Below the pieces are notes generated by a model, which worked only from the letters and a program-made list of their open reading frames with translations, was not told where the DNA came from and ran no database searches. A stretch of DNA of 64,000 nt from Neomegalonema sp. (GTDB lineage: Bacteria; Pseudomonadota; Alphaproteobacteria; Rhodobacterales; Rhodobacteraceae). Shown piece after piece: positions 18,868 to 27,474 of this stretch. The stretch spans positions 62,001 to 126,000 of the forward strand of contig JALEFY010000005.1 in NCBI GenBank assembly GCA_022760435.1, read 5' to 3'. The number at the start of each line of letters is the position of its first letter. Position 1 is the stretch's first letter. The position numbers and the translations under genes are program-made.

Positions 18868-19578
18868 CTAATCCCAGCCGCCTTCGCGCGCCGCATCATG
18901 AAGCTCCTGCAAGGCCAGACGCAATGCCGCGCGGTCATAGCCCTGGAAGACCGGCTTGCCATCGGGCCCGTCGATACGGGTATTGACCTGCGAAGCGAGG
19001 ACATGGCCGACATACTGGCCCTCTCGATCCACCGCGAAAATGAACGGGATCCAGTCATCGAAAAACGGCGCGGCGCCCGCCTGCTCGAGCACAGCCTGCC
19101 CGCCGGGGGCCTTGTGCCCCTCGATATGGGCGAGCACGAAACGCTCGGCGGCGAAACTGGCAAGGCCCGCCGCTTCCTGCGCCTGAGCCGCCTGCTCTGC
19201 CTCGCTCATCGCGACCGCCTCGCCCTCGACCGTGTAGTGAAAGGAGCCATGCTCGCCGCGAATATAGGCATCGAAGATATGGCACCAGACGCACCATTCG
19301 GCCCCGAAGGCCACCAGCAGCACCTTGTCTTCCGCCTGCGCGCGCGCCCGCGCCGCCGCGAAGATCGCGCCTTGATCGGTGCATTGATCATAGATCTTCG
19401 CCCGACCGTTCAGGCAATCCTTGAACAGCGAGGTGGGCAGGCTGATCAGGGGCTGCGCCGGTAGCTGAGCTTGCGCATGCGCCTCGCCGAACATGGCACC
19501 GCAGAGCAGGCTTGCTGCGAGCACGAGCGCCGCGAGCCCGCCGCGTTGCAGCTTTCCTCCAAGTGGCAGCGCGCCCAT
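18868..19578 (-). CDS. Exported thioredoxin-like protein
   Basis: The 236-residue product starts with a signal peptide (residues about 1-36, hydrophobic core AALVLAASLLCGAMF, cleavage near AHAQA), so it acts in the periplasm. The thioredoxin motif is AEWCVWCHIFDAY, with active-site CxxC = CVWC near residue 84, as in TlpA/DUF255-like disulfide oxidoreductases. I chose the Met at 19578 because a GGAGG lies 5 bases upstream; a Met at 19599 is the alternative. The gene lies 269 bases upstream of the EamA gene on the same strand and is divergent from the HtrA-type protease, which suits an envelope protein quality-control neighbourhood. Confidence 0.8.
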   Translation of the reverse strand: MGALPLGGKLQRGGLAALVLAASLLCGAMFGEAHAQAQLPAQPLISLPTSLFKDCLNGRAKIYDQCTDQGAIFAAARARAQAEDKVLLVAFGAEWCVWCHIFDAYIRGEHGSFHYTVEGEAVAMSEAEQAAQAQEAAGLASFAAERFVLAHIEGHKAPGGQAVLEQAGAAPFFDDWIPFIFAVDREGQYVGHVLASQVNTRIDGPDGKPVFQGYDRAALRLALQELHDAAREGGWD

Positions 19579-19740
19579 TCGTCCCTCCCTCTCCTTCATG
19601 CCGCCCCCGTTTGCGCCGCTTGCCAAGAAGCTTGCCAAGAAGATCGCCGGGGCTACGGCTGACTTGATCTGTCGAGCCTGTCCTGTAACTGGGACATTAA
19701 CAAGACCGACGCGCATAGCGCCCGTTCCCGGAGCTCCAAG

Positions 19741-21144
19741 ATGCCGACCCCGCCCCGCCTGCGCCTCGCGCTGCCCCTGATATTGCTCTTCCTGTCCGCC
19801 CTGCCGGTCCCCCTCGCGGCGCAAACGGTGCCGCAATCGCGCGAGCAGATCAGCCTCACCTTCGCGCCAGTGGTTCGGCAAGTCGCCCCGGCGGTCACCA
19901 ATATCTACACAAAGACCGTGGTCGAGCGGCGCGAATCACCCTTTGCCGGCGATCCGTTCTTCGAGCGGCTGTTCCCCAATGCCGGGCGCACGCGGCGGCG
20001 GATGGAGAACTCGCTCGGCTCCGGCGTGATTGTCGCGCCCGACGGGTTGGTGGTCACCGCCGAGCATGTGATCCGCAACGCGGTCGAGATCACCGTGGCG
20101 CTCGCGGATCGACGCGAATACAACGCCCGCGTGCTCCTCGATGACCGGCAGACCGATCTGGCGGTGCTGCAACTGGAGGGCGCGGGCGATCTGCCCTTCG
20201 TGGCGCTGGGCGAGAGCGACGCGCTCGAGGTTGGAGATCTGCTGCTGGCGATCGGCAATCCGTTCGGGGTCGGGCAGACCGTAACCAGCGGCATCCTCTC
20301 GGCGCAGGCGCGCACCGGCTCGGGCGGGCAGACCTATCTGCAAACCGATGCCGCGATCAATCCGGGCAATTCCGGCGGTGCGCTGGTGGATATGCAAGGG
20401 CGGCTGGTCGGGATCAACAGCGCGATCCTGACCCGCTCGGGCGGCTCGAACGGAATCGGCTTCGCCGTGCCAAGCTCGCTGGTCTCGCAAGCGATCCATC
20501 AGGCGCGCGAAGGCAAGAGCAGCTTGCAGCGACCCTGGCTGGGCCTTCAGGCGCAAAAGATGACCGCCGAGCTCGCCGGTGCGCTCGGCCTCGCGTCTCC
20601 GCAAGGCGTGCTGATTCGCAAGCTGCACCCGGCTTCACCGCTCGCGAGCGCCGATCTGCGGGCAGGCGAGGTCATCCTGTTCATTGATGAAGAGGCGATT
20701 GACGATCCGACCGAGTTGGACTTTCGCCTTGCCGCCAAGGGGATCGGCGCGACCGCGCGCCTTTCCGTGCTCGGGCGCGAGGGCACCCGCGAAGTGTCGG
20801 TCGGGTTGATCGCCCCGCCCGAATTGCCGCCCGCCGATGTCAGTCGGCTCGATCAACCGCCGCATCTGCGCGGGGTGATCGTCGGCAATCTCAGCCCGGC
20901 GGCGATCATCGAGCTCGGTTTCAAGCTGGATGACACCACGCAAGGGGTCGCGGTGTTCGACATGCGCAATGCCGCGCGCTGGCTGCAACGCTCGCTCAGG
21001 AAAGGGGATGTCCTGCGCGGCTATAACGGGACCGAGGTCGCCAGCGTATCGGGGCTGCAAGCCGCGATTGAGCGCTCTCCGGACCTGCAATTGCTCGAGA
21101 TCGAGCGCGACGGTCGGCCCATCTCCTTGCGTTTCGGGGGCTGA
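19741..21144 (+). CDS. DegP/HtrA-family periplasmic serine protease
   Basis: The 467-residue product has a signal peptide (cleavage after PLAAQ near residue 28), a trypsin-like domain and two PDZ-type regions. The catalytic triad is His109 (TAEHVI), Asp139 (RQTDLAVLQ) and Ser211 (NPGNSGGALV). The PDZ region at about 265-360 includes GVLIRKLHPASPLASADLRA. A second, more diverged one at about 375-465 includes VAVFDMRNAARWLQRSLRKG. It would degrade or chaperone misfolded envelope proteins. The rarA start codon follows 3 bases after its stop. Confidence 0.92.
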   Translation: MPTPPRLRLALPLILLFLSALPVPLAAQTVPQSREQISLTFAPVVRQVAPAVTNIYTKTVVERRESPFAGDPFFERLFPNAGRTRRRMENSLGSGVIVAPDGLVVTAEHVIRNAVEITVALADRREYNARVLLDDRQTDLAVLQLEGAGDLPFVALGESDALEVGDLLLAIGNPFGVGQTVTSGILSAQARTGSGGQTYLQTDAAINPGNSGGALVDMQGRLVGINSAILTRSGGSNGIGFAVPSSLVSQAIHQAREGKSSLQRPWLGLQAQKMTAELAGALGLASPQGVLIRKLHPASPLASADLRAGEVILFIDEEAIDDPTELDFRLAAKGIGATARLSVLGREGTREVSVGLIAPPELPPADVSRLDQPPHLRGVIVGNLSPAAIIELGFKLDDTTQGVAVFDMRNAARWLQRSLRKGDVLRGYNGTEVASVSGLQAAIERSPDLQLLEIERDGRPISLRFGG

Positions 21145-21147
21145 GCC

Positions 21148-22491
21148 TTGGCGGATCTGTTCGACGGGCAACCGGGGCACGGCAATCGCGCAGGCCCTGA
21201 GACCGACCGCCCCAAAGCTGACCGCCCGCAAGCTGACCGTCCCCTTGCTGACCGGCTGCGCCCGCGGACGCTGGCCGAGGTGGTCGGGCAGGATCATCTG
21301 CTCGGTGCCGAAGCGCCCTTGGGCCGGATGCTGGCGGCGGGGCGGCTCTCCTCGCTGATCCTGTGGGGGCCACCCGGGGTCGGCAAGACCACCATCGCCC
21401 GCCTGCTCGCGGATGAGACCGATCTTGGTTTCGAGCAGATCAGCGCGATCTTCTCGGGTGTGGCCGAGCTGCGCAAGGTGTTCGAGGCCGCGCGGGTGCG
21501 GCGCTTGAGCGGGCGCGGCACGCTGCTCTTTGTCGATGAGATCCACCGCTTCAACCGCGCGCAGCAGGACGGGTTCTTGCCGCATATGGAGGATGGCACC
21601 ATCACGCTGGTCGGCGCGACCACCGAGAACCCGAGCTTCGAGCTCAACGCCGCGCTGCTGTCGCGCGCGCAGGTGCTGACCTTGCGCCCGCTCGATACGG
21701 CGGCGATGGCGCTGCTGCTGGCGCGGGCCGAAGCGCTCGAGGGCCGGGCGCTGCCGCTTACCGAAGAGGGGCGCGAGACGGTCTGCGCGATGGCCGATGG
21801 CGATGGGCGCTCGCTGCTCAATCTCGCCGAGGAGCTGTTCGCCCTGCCAGCGCGCGCGCCGCTCGATGCTGCGGCGGTCAAGGCCAGCCTGCAACGCCGC
21901 GCGCCCTCCTATGACAAGGACCGTGACGGGCACTACAATCTGATCTCCGCCCTGCACAAGAGCGTGCGCGGCTCCGACCCCGATGCGGCGCTCTACTGGT
22001 TCGCGCGGATGCTGGCGGGGGGCGAGGATCCGATGTTCCTCGCGCGGCGGCTGGTGCGCATGGCGGTAGAGGATATCGGGCTCGCCGATCCGCAAGCGAT
22101 GGGGCAGGCGCTCGCGGCGCAGCAGAGCTATCACTTTCTGGGCAGTCCCGAGGGGGAGTTGGCGCTGGCGCAGGCGGTGATCTATCTGGCCCTGGCCCCG
22201 AAATCGAACGCCGCCTATGTCGCCTATAAGGCAGCGATGCGCAGCGCGAAGGAGACGGGCTCGGTGCCGCCGCCCAAGCACATCCTCAACGCCCCGACCG
22301 CGCTGATGGAGGCGGAGGGCTACGGCGCCGGCTACGCCTATGACCACGACGCCCCGGACGGGTTCTCGGGCCAGAACTACTTTCCGGACGGGATGAAGCG
22401 GGCGAAATTCTACCAGCCGGTAGAGCGCGGCTACGAGCGCGAAATGGCCAAACGCCTCGCCTGGTTCGAAAAGCTCCGCAAGGAGCGGTGA
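21148..22491 (+). CDS. rarA: Replication-associated recombination protein RarA (MgsA) AAA+ ATPase
   Basis: RarA is a clamp-loader-like AAA+ ATPase that acts at stalled replication forks. The 447-residue product begins at TTG (MADLFDG, the usual RarA beginning) 3 bases after the protease stop. It has Walker A GPPGVGKTT at residues 74-82, Walker B LLFVDEIHRF near residue 127, the sensor segment LVGATTENPSFELNAALLSR, and the C-terminal tetramerisation part with ALYWFARMLAGGEDP and PPPKHILNAPT. The N terminus carries a tandem repeat of Ala-Asp-Arg-Pro-x units not expected in the family core. Confidence 0.95.
   Translation: MADLFDGQPGHGNRAGPETDRPKADRPQADRPLADRLRPRTLAEVVGQDHLLGAEAPLGRMLAAGRLSSLILWGPPGVGKTTIARLLADETDLGFEQISAIFSGVAELRKVFEAARVRRLSGRGTLLFVDEIHRFNRAQQDGFLPHMEDGTITLVGATTENPSFELNAALLSRAQVLTLRPLDTAAMALLLARAEALEGRALPLTEEGRETVCAMADGDGRSLLNLAEELFALPARAPLDAAAVKASLQRRAPSYDKDRDGHYNLISALHKSVRGSDPDAALYWFARMLAGGEDPMFLARRLVRMAVEDIGLADPQAMGQALAAQQSYHFLGSPEGELALAQAVIYLALAPKSNAAYVAYKAAMRSAKETGSVPPPKHILNAPTALMEAEGYGAGYAYDHDAPDGFSGQNYFPDGMKRAKFYQPVERGYEREMAKRLAWFEKLRKER
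21205..21261 (+). repeat. 15-bp tandem repeat inside rarA
   Basis: About 3.5 copies of a 15-base unit encode DRPKA/DRPQA/DRPLA/DRL in the linker before the AAA+ domain. Copies differ mostly at third positions and in the variable codon. Confidence 0.7.
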
Positions 22492-22548
22492 GGGGAGAGC
22501 GCGCTGCGAGGTGCGGGGATGGGATCTCCCTAGCACCGCTCTAACGCC

Positions 22549-22574
22549 GTCGTCCTCGGGCCTGTCCCTAGGAC
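22549..22574. repeat. Degenerate palindromic dispersed repeat, copy 1
   Basis: GTCGTCCTCGGGCCTGTCCC, continuing to TAGGAC, resembles the short GTCATCCTCGGG...CCGAGGATGAC palindrome common between alphaproteobacterial genes. The right arm has decayed. Confidence 0.5.
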
Positions 22575-22703
22575 CCATGGGGCGACAGGGCTCATCCCGC
22601 ACCACCGAGCCCTCGGGGCGAGGCAAGCGCGACCGCGCGCCGGCCGACAGGCCGCCCTATCGGAGCCGTGAGCGCAGCGAACTGGCGCGAGATCCAAAAT
22701 GCT

Positions 22704-22730
22704 GATCCTCGGAACAAGTCCGAGGATGAC
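22704..22730. repeat. Palindromic dispersed repeat, copy 2
   Basis: GATCCTCGG and CCGAGGATGAC form an inverted repeat around AACAAGT. It is the clearer of two copies in the gap between rarA and the cytochrome b gene. The rest of this 286-base gap shows no gene. Confidence 0.6.
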
Positions 22731-22777
22731 AGGGCTCTGTGGGATGCCGGGAGGTTGATCCTCCGCCGCTACCGCTA

Positions 22778-23428
22778 TCAGTCCTTTTTCGGCCAGACCT
22801 TTTTCCAGCCGGTGATCATCGGGCGCACGAGATCCTCGCGCTTCCAGATTGCGTAGAACAGGACCGCGCAGACATGGATGGCGACGACCACCAGCACCAG
22901 CTTGGTCAGCAGATGATGCAAGCTGATCAATGTGAGGCGGGTCGAGGCATCGACCATGCTGGCCAGCGGGCCTTGCGCGAAGAGCCCGTCATCTTCGGAG
23001 AAGAGCCCCGTTATCACCGTCGCACCCAATACCAGGATCAAGGTGATCACCCCGATCGCGCCGACCGGGGTATGCCCGCGCCAACCGCTCGGCTCGCGCC
23101 GCGCCATGTCTCCCAGATAGCCGAAGACGGTGCCCGGCCAGAAGAACAGCGCCCCTAATCGCGAGGACGGCGCGCCCAGCCCGATCAGGCCCCACAGGAT
23201 CCGAAAGACCAGCAATCCGCCAACGGTATAACCAGCGATGAAATGCCACTCGATGGTCGTGAAGCTGCGAAACTCGCCCAGATACCAGGCCGTCCCGACC
23301 GCAATCACCAGCGCCCATTTGAAAAGGCGGGTCGGCAGATCCCAGACTTTCTCCGTCACCAGAGAGGAGCGCCCGCCGGTATCGGCGGACGCTTGCGATC
23401 TGTGCGACGTTTGCACGCGCTGATCCAT
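22778..23428 (-). CDS. Cytochrome b561-family membrane protein
   Basis: This 216-residue di-heme membrane cytochrome has four to five hydrophobic segments with candidate heme histidines in EWHFIAGYTVGG, the GHTPVG loop, and LISLHHLLTKLVLVVVAIHV. The start codon overlaps the stop of the upstream cytochrome c' gene by one base (TAATG), so expression is coupled. The pair probably moves electrons between the quinone pool and the periplasmic c-type protein. The first 30 residues are hydrophilic and lie in the cytosol. Confidence 0.85.
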   Translation of the reverse strand: MDQRVQTSHRSQASADTGGRSSLVTEKVWDLPTRLFKWALVIAVGTAWYLGEFRSFTTIEWHFIAGYTVGGLLVFRILWGLIGLGAPSSRLGALFFWPGTVFGYLGDMARREPSGWRGHTPVGAIGVITLILVLGATVITGLFSEDDGLFAQGPLASMVDASTRLTLISLHHLLTKLVLVVVAIHVCAVLFYAIWKREDLVRPMITGWKKVWPKKD

Positions 23429-23892
23429 TAGAAGTTCTCGGCGCGATAGCTTTCGTGGCAGCCTTTGCACGAGTTGCCCAAAGCACCAACTGCCGGGCGC
23501 AGCGCGTCGAGGCCCTGGCCAGCGGCGTCTTGCAGACCGGTCACAGCCGTCTTGAAGGCCATGGCTTTCTCGCCGATCTTGCCGTCTTGCCAGATTGCCG
23601 GCAGGGCGCGGGTCTTGCCAGCCATTGCTTCGTTATCGGTGCCCGGCAGCCAGAGATGGCCATTGTCGAGCGAGCCGAGCTTGGCGATGTTATCGGCGAA
23701 TTTCTGTGCGGTGGCGGCGTCATAATCGACCTGGCCCTTGGCCATGCCAACCAGCGGGCCGAAATTCGACAGAACCATCTGGTAGTAGCCCTGGCGCGCC
23801 TTGATGACCTGTTCGGCATCCGCTTGTGCGGTTGCGGTCAGGCCGGCGAAGGCGGTGGCGGCGATCAGGGCGGAAATTGCGAAACGTTTCAT
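23428..23892 (-). CDS. Cytochrome c' (class II c-type cytochrome)
   Basis: The 154-residue product has a signal peptide (MKRFAISALIAATAFAGLTA, cleaved near TAQA) and the class II arrangement in which the heme motif lies at the C terminus: CKGCH in NSCKGCHESYRAENF. The body is a predicted four-helix bundle with MVLSNFGPLVGMAKGQVDYD, as in other cytochromes c'. It acts in the periplasm in electron transfer or in binding NO/CO. The frame continues upstream, but the chosen Met begins the signal peptide and has an AGGGAC-type ribosome binding site. Confidence 0.93.
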   Translation of the reverse strand: MKRFAISALIAATAFAGLTATAQADAEQVIKARQGYYQMVLSNFGPLVGMAKGQVDYDAATAQKFADNIAKLGSLDNGHLWLPGTDNEAMAGKTRALPAIWQDGKIGEKAMAFKTAVTGLQDAAGQGLDALRPAVGALGNSCKGCHESYRAENF

Positions 23893-24075
23893 AAGTCCCT
23901 CTCCTTGGTTTGCTATCCAGCGCTCGAGCCGAGCGCGGCTTGCGGTGGACAATGAAGATATAAACCTTCTCCAGCGCAACGACCAAAGAAAACGACCCGA
24001 TTTCGTTCCCTCACAAGAAACAATGAGTTGAACACATCTGCGTGATGTAGTCACAGACATGCCGCTTTTCGAAGA

Positions 24076-25761
24076 TCAGGAATGTTCTTCCTCATGCACT
24101 TCGACCAGTGCCCGGTTATAGGCGCGCAAGGCATCGACATAGTGCAAGGTGCCGATCAAGGTGCGGCCCTGCCCCTCGACGCGGGCATCAATGACCGGCA
24201 GGAACGGCATCTTGCCCGCTGCCGCGCCGCCGCGCTCGAACATCGGGAAAGCGCGGGTGAGCGTATCCTCATCATCGAGATAGGCACCTTGCTCGATCAG
24301 TTCCCAGGCGAGGGTTTCCGAGGGAGAATTGTCCGAACCGCGCGGGCGCATCAGGCGGCGCACGCGCAGATTGGGCAGCAAGAAGCTTTGCGGCCCTTGC
24401 GAGAGGTCGATCCCACGCCGGGCCAGTTGCCAGATGAAAAAGCTGCGCCCGAAGATCACCTGGGTGGCGACCGTCGCGAGCGAGGTTGCAATCAGCGCGG
24501 CGATGGCCACGTCATAATCGCCGGTCATCTCGAACACGATGAGGGTTGTGGAGATCGGCGCGCCGAGAACCGCGCCCGCCACCGCGCCCATCCCGGCCAG
24601 AGCATAGAGGCCTTGCGAGCCCGCGACGGATGGGAAGATATCAATCGCGACCGCTCCAAAAGCCGAGCCGAGCAGAGCGCCGACCATCAGCGCCGGAGAG
24701 AAGACCCCGCCCGCAAAGCGCCCGCCCAGCGTGATCGCCACCGCTGTCACCTTGGTGATGGCCAGAATCACGCAAGTCCAGAAATCGAACATGCCAGCGA
24801 GCGCGAAGGTGGTGGTCTGATACCCGACCGCGATCACATGCGGAAAGGCGAGGGCGACCAGGCCCAGCACCGCCCCGGCGATGGCCGGTTGCAGCCAGGT
24901 CGGCAACCCGATGCTGTCCCGAAAATTATCGAGCACATCGCGCGCGTAAAAGATCGAACTCATCAATACGCCGGCGGTCAGGGCCGAGAGCAAGCCGAGC
25001 AGCGCAAAGGCGGGAAATTGCGAATAGGAGCCGAACTCGGCCGCCGAGAGCTGAAAGGCCGGGGTGTCGCCCAGATGGATGCGCGAGATCACCGCTCCGG
25101 CAACGCTGGCGATGGTAATGGGCGCGAAGGCCCTGATCGCATAATGCCCCAGCACCACCTCGAGCGCAAAGAGCGCCCCGGCCAGGGGCGCGTTGAAACT
25201 CGCAGAAACCGCGGCAGCGACAGAACAGCCGAGGATCATCCGGCCATTGACCGCTGAAGCGTTCAAAGCACTCGACAGGGCCGAGGCGATGGTTGCGCCC
25301 ATGACCACCGCGGGTCCCTCGCGCCCGGCGCTGGCGCCAAAGCCAAGCGAGAGCACCGAGGCCGCCCAGGCGCACAGGCCCTTGCGCGTATCGAGCCGCG
25401 CAGCACCGATCGCGCGCGCCTCTATGACTTCCGCGACGCCAAAGGGGACATTATCTCGTGCCCCGTATTTGAGCAGTAATCCGACGATCAGACCGCCGAT
25501 CATCGGCAAGAGCATGACCCCGATCGGGTGCAGCTCTGCCGCGCGGGAGAACAACTCGGCGTCCACAACCCCGTAAAGGGTGAGATGCATCGCATCGAGA
25601 ACCCGCACAAACACGACCGCCGCATAGGCCGACAGCACGCCGACGCACAAGGAGATGACCCAGAGCCGCAATTGCCCACCCTCATGCAAGCGCGCCAGGG
25701 CCTGACGCCATTGCGTCTGCCAGATGCGGGACTTTTTGGGATTGACGGAGAACAGGGCCAA
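24076..25761 (-). CDS. ClC-family chloride channel/transporter
   Basis: The 561-residue integral membrane protein has the ClC selectivity-filter motifs GFGASAGREGPAVVMG near residue 148 and GGRFAGGVFSPALMVGALLG near residue 353, with GAVLGAPIS further on. The transporter glutamate is present in GREGP, so proton-coupled exchange is likely. After the membrane part (to about residue 440) come about 120 cytosolic residues that look like a degenerate CBS region (LIGTLHYVDALRAYNRALVE). The gene stands alone and is divergent from the flavoprotein gene at 25945. Confidence 0.93.
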   Translation of the reverse strand: MALFSVNPKKSRIWQTQWRQALARLHEGGQLRLWVISLCVGVLSAYAAVVFVRVLDAMHLTLYGVVDAELFSRAAELHPIGVMLLPMIGGLIVGLLLKYGARDNVPFGVAEVIEARAIGAARLDTRKGLCAWAASVLSLGFGASAGREGPAVVMGATIASALSSALNASAVNGRMILGCSVAAAVSASFNAPLAGALFALEVVLGHYAIRAFAPITIASVAGAVISRIHLGDTPAFQLSAAEFGSYSQFPAFALLGLLSALTAGVLMSSIFYARDVLDNFRDSIGLPTWLQPAIAGAVLGLVALAFPHVIAVGYQTTTFALAGMFDFWTCVILAITKVTAVAITLGGRFAGGVFSPALMVGALLGSAFGAVAIDIFPSVAGSQGLYALAGMGAVAGAVLGAPISTTLIVFEMTGDYDVAIAALIATSLATVATQVIFGRSFFIWQLARRGIDLSQGPQSFLLPNLRVRRLMRPRGSDNSPSETLAWELIEQGAYLDDEDTLTRAFPMFERGGAAAGKMPFLPVIDARVEGQGRTLIGTLHYVDALRAYNRALVEVHEEEHS

Positions 25762-25944
25762 CGGGTTGATGCTCTTTGTCGTATCAAAATGGGTAAGCTT
25801 ATCGACAGGCTAACAAAGCATGATTACGCAAGGCTTTCCAACTGCTGTCTCGCCAGCATCCTGACCATGCTCGCCAGCACGCGATTTTGGGCGCAGCACT
25901 GACGAAGGCACGCAGCGCCCCAGTTGCAGACCCGGAGACGAACC

Positions 25945-27360
25945 ATGACCGATGCGCCGCATGCCCTCGCCATCGCCGAGCTCAAGGCAATCCTCGGCGC
26001 GCGGCTGATGACCGGACCATCGGTGCTCGATCTGCACAGCACGGATGCCGCCCATCACGCCCCGCACCGCCCCGATGCCGTGGCCTTTCCCCAGAGCACT
26101 CAGGAGGTCTCGCAGATCCTGACCATCTGCCATCGCCACGCCATGCCGGTTACCCCCTTTGCCATCGGCTCCTCGCTCGAGGGCGCGGCGATCCCGATCG
26201 AAGGCGGGCTCAGCCTCGACATGATGCAGATGAACCGCGTTCTGACGATCAATGAGGCCGATCTGGATGCCGTGGTCCAGCCCGGCGTGACGCGCAAGCA
26301 ACTCAATGAAGAACTGCGCGCGACCGGGCTGATGTTCACCGTCGATCCCGGCGCAGATGCGAGCCTGGGCGGCATGGCAGCGACCCGCGCTTCGGGCACC
26401 AATACCGTTCGCTATGGCACGATGCGCGAGAACGTGCTGGCGCTGGAGGCAGTGATGGCCGATGGCACCGTGATCCGAACCGGAACGCGCGCGCGCAAAT
26501 CATCGGCTGGCTATGACCTGACCAAGCTGCTGATCGGATCCGAAGGCACTCTGGCGGTCATCACCGAGCTGACGGTACGGCTCTTTGGCAGGCCCGAGGC
26601 GATGTCCGCCGCCACCTGCGCCTTTGCCAATATCGACGACGCCGTTCAGACCGTGATCGCGACGATCCAGAGCCAATTGCCGGTCGCCCGTATCGAATTG
26701 CTCGACGCCACCTCGATTGACGGCCTCAACCAGCATTCCAAAACCGACTTTCCGCTGCTCCCACATCTGTTTCTCGAGTTCCACGGCTCCACCAGCGGGG
26801 CCGAAGAAACGGCGCGCGCCTTTGGCGAGATCGCTGCGGAGTTCGGAGCGACGGATTTCGCCTCGGCGACCGATGAAGCTGCGCGCAATCGGCTTTGGTC
26901 GGCGCGGCATGATTTCTACTGGGCCGCCCGCGCCTTGCGCCCCGAAGCCAAAGCCTATCTGACCGATGTCTGCGTGCCGATTTCCCGGCTTGCCGCCTGT
27001 ATCGCCGAGACGAGAGGCGAGATCGAGCAAAGCGGCTTGCTCGCGCCGCTGGTCGGGCATGTCGGCGACGGCAATTTTCATCTCCAGATCATGATGGACC
27101 CGAACGAGCCTGCGCAAGCCAATGCAGCCAGAACCCTGGCGCAGAGGCTGGCGCGGCGGGCTTTGAGCATGGGCGGCACGATCTCGGGTGAGCATGGGAT
27201 CGGTCTGGGCAAGAAAGCCCTGATGAGCGATGAGCATGGCGCAGCGCTCGAGGTGATGCGCGCGATCAAACAGGCGCTCGACCCCAAGGGCATCCTCAAT
27301 CCCGGCAAGATGCTGCCAGCGGCGGGCGAAAACGGCTCTTTGCCGCGCAAAAGCGGGTAG
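25945..27360 (+). CDS. FAD-linked oxidase, D-lactate dehydrogenase/glycolate oxidase GlcD-like
   Basis: This 471-residue flavoprotein of the VAO/PCMH family has an N-terminal FAD-binding half (PFAIGSSLEGAAIPIEGG; VDPGADASLGGMAATRASGT; GYDLTKLLIGSEGTLAVITE). The C-terminal substrate half carries the metal and active-site segments VGHVGDGNFHLQIMMDP and ISGEHGIGLGKKALM. This pattern matches quinone- or cytochrome-linked D-lactate or 2-hydroxyacid dehydrogenases. The Met at 25945 has GGAG 7 bases upstream and is preferred over the Met at 25924. A hairpin with a T tail follows at 27415. Confidence 0.88.
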   Translation: MTDAPHALAIAELKAILGARLMTGPSVLDLHSTDAAHHAPHRPDAVAFPQSTQEVSQILTICHRHAMPVTPFAIGSSLEGAAIPIEGGLSLDMMQMNRVLTINEADLDAVVQPGVTRKQLNEELRATGLMFTVDPGADASLGGMAATRASGTNTVRYGTMRENVLALEAVMADGTVIRTGTRARKSSAGYDLTKLLIGSEGTLAVITELTVRLFGRPEAMSAATCAFANIDDAVQTVIATIQSQLPVARIELLDATSIDGLNQHSKTDFPLLPHLFLEFHGSTSGAEETARAFGEIAAEFGATDFASATDEAARNRLWSARHDFYWAARALRPEAKAYLTDVCVPISRLAACIAETRGEIEQSGLLAPLVGHVGDGNFHLQIMMDPNEPAQANAARTLAQRLARRALSMGGTISGEHGIGLGKKALMSDEHGAALEVMRAIKQALDPKGILNPGKMLPAAGENGSLPRKSG

Positions 27361-27414
27361 CGCTGCCCTGCGGAAGGTGCGACACAGACGCCGTGGCCTT
27401 GACCGAGAGGTTAG

Positions 27415-27439
27415 GCGCTCTAGCTGGAGCGCGTGTTTT
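27415..27439 (+). terminator. Probable terminator after the FAD-linked oxidase gene
   Basis: A GCGCTC/GAGCGC stem with a 6-base loop is followed by GTGTTTT, 55 bases after the stop codon. Confidence 0.5.
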
Positions 27440-27474
27440 AGACGCTGGCCGTGCCGCTTTTCGAGGAGACCCGC

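Noticed and set aside
20635-22626. A 663-codon minus-strand frame opposite rarA
   Set aside because: Composition is typical of antisense translation (Arg, Gln, His), while rarA on the plus strand is unmistakable.
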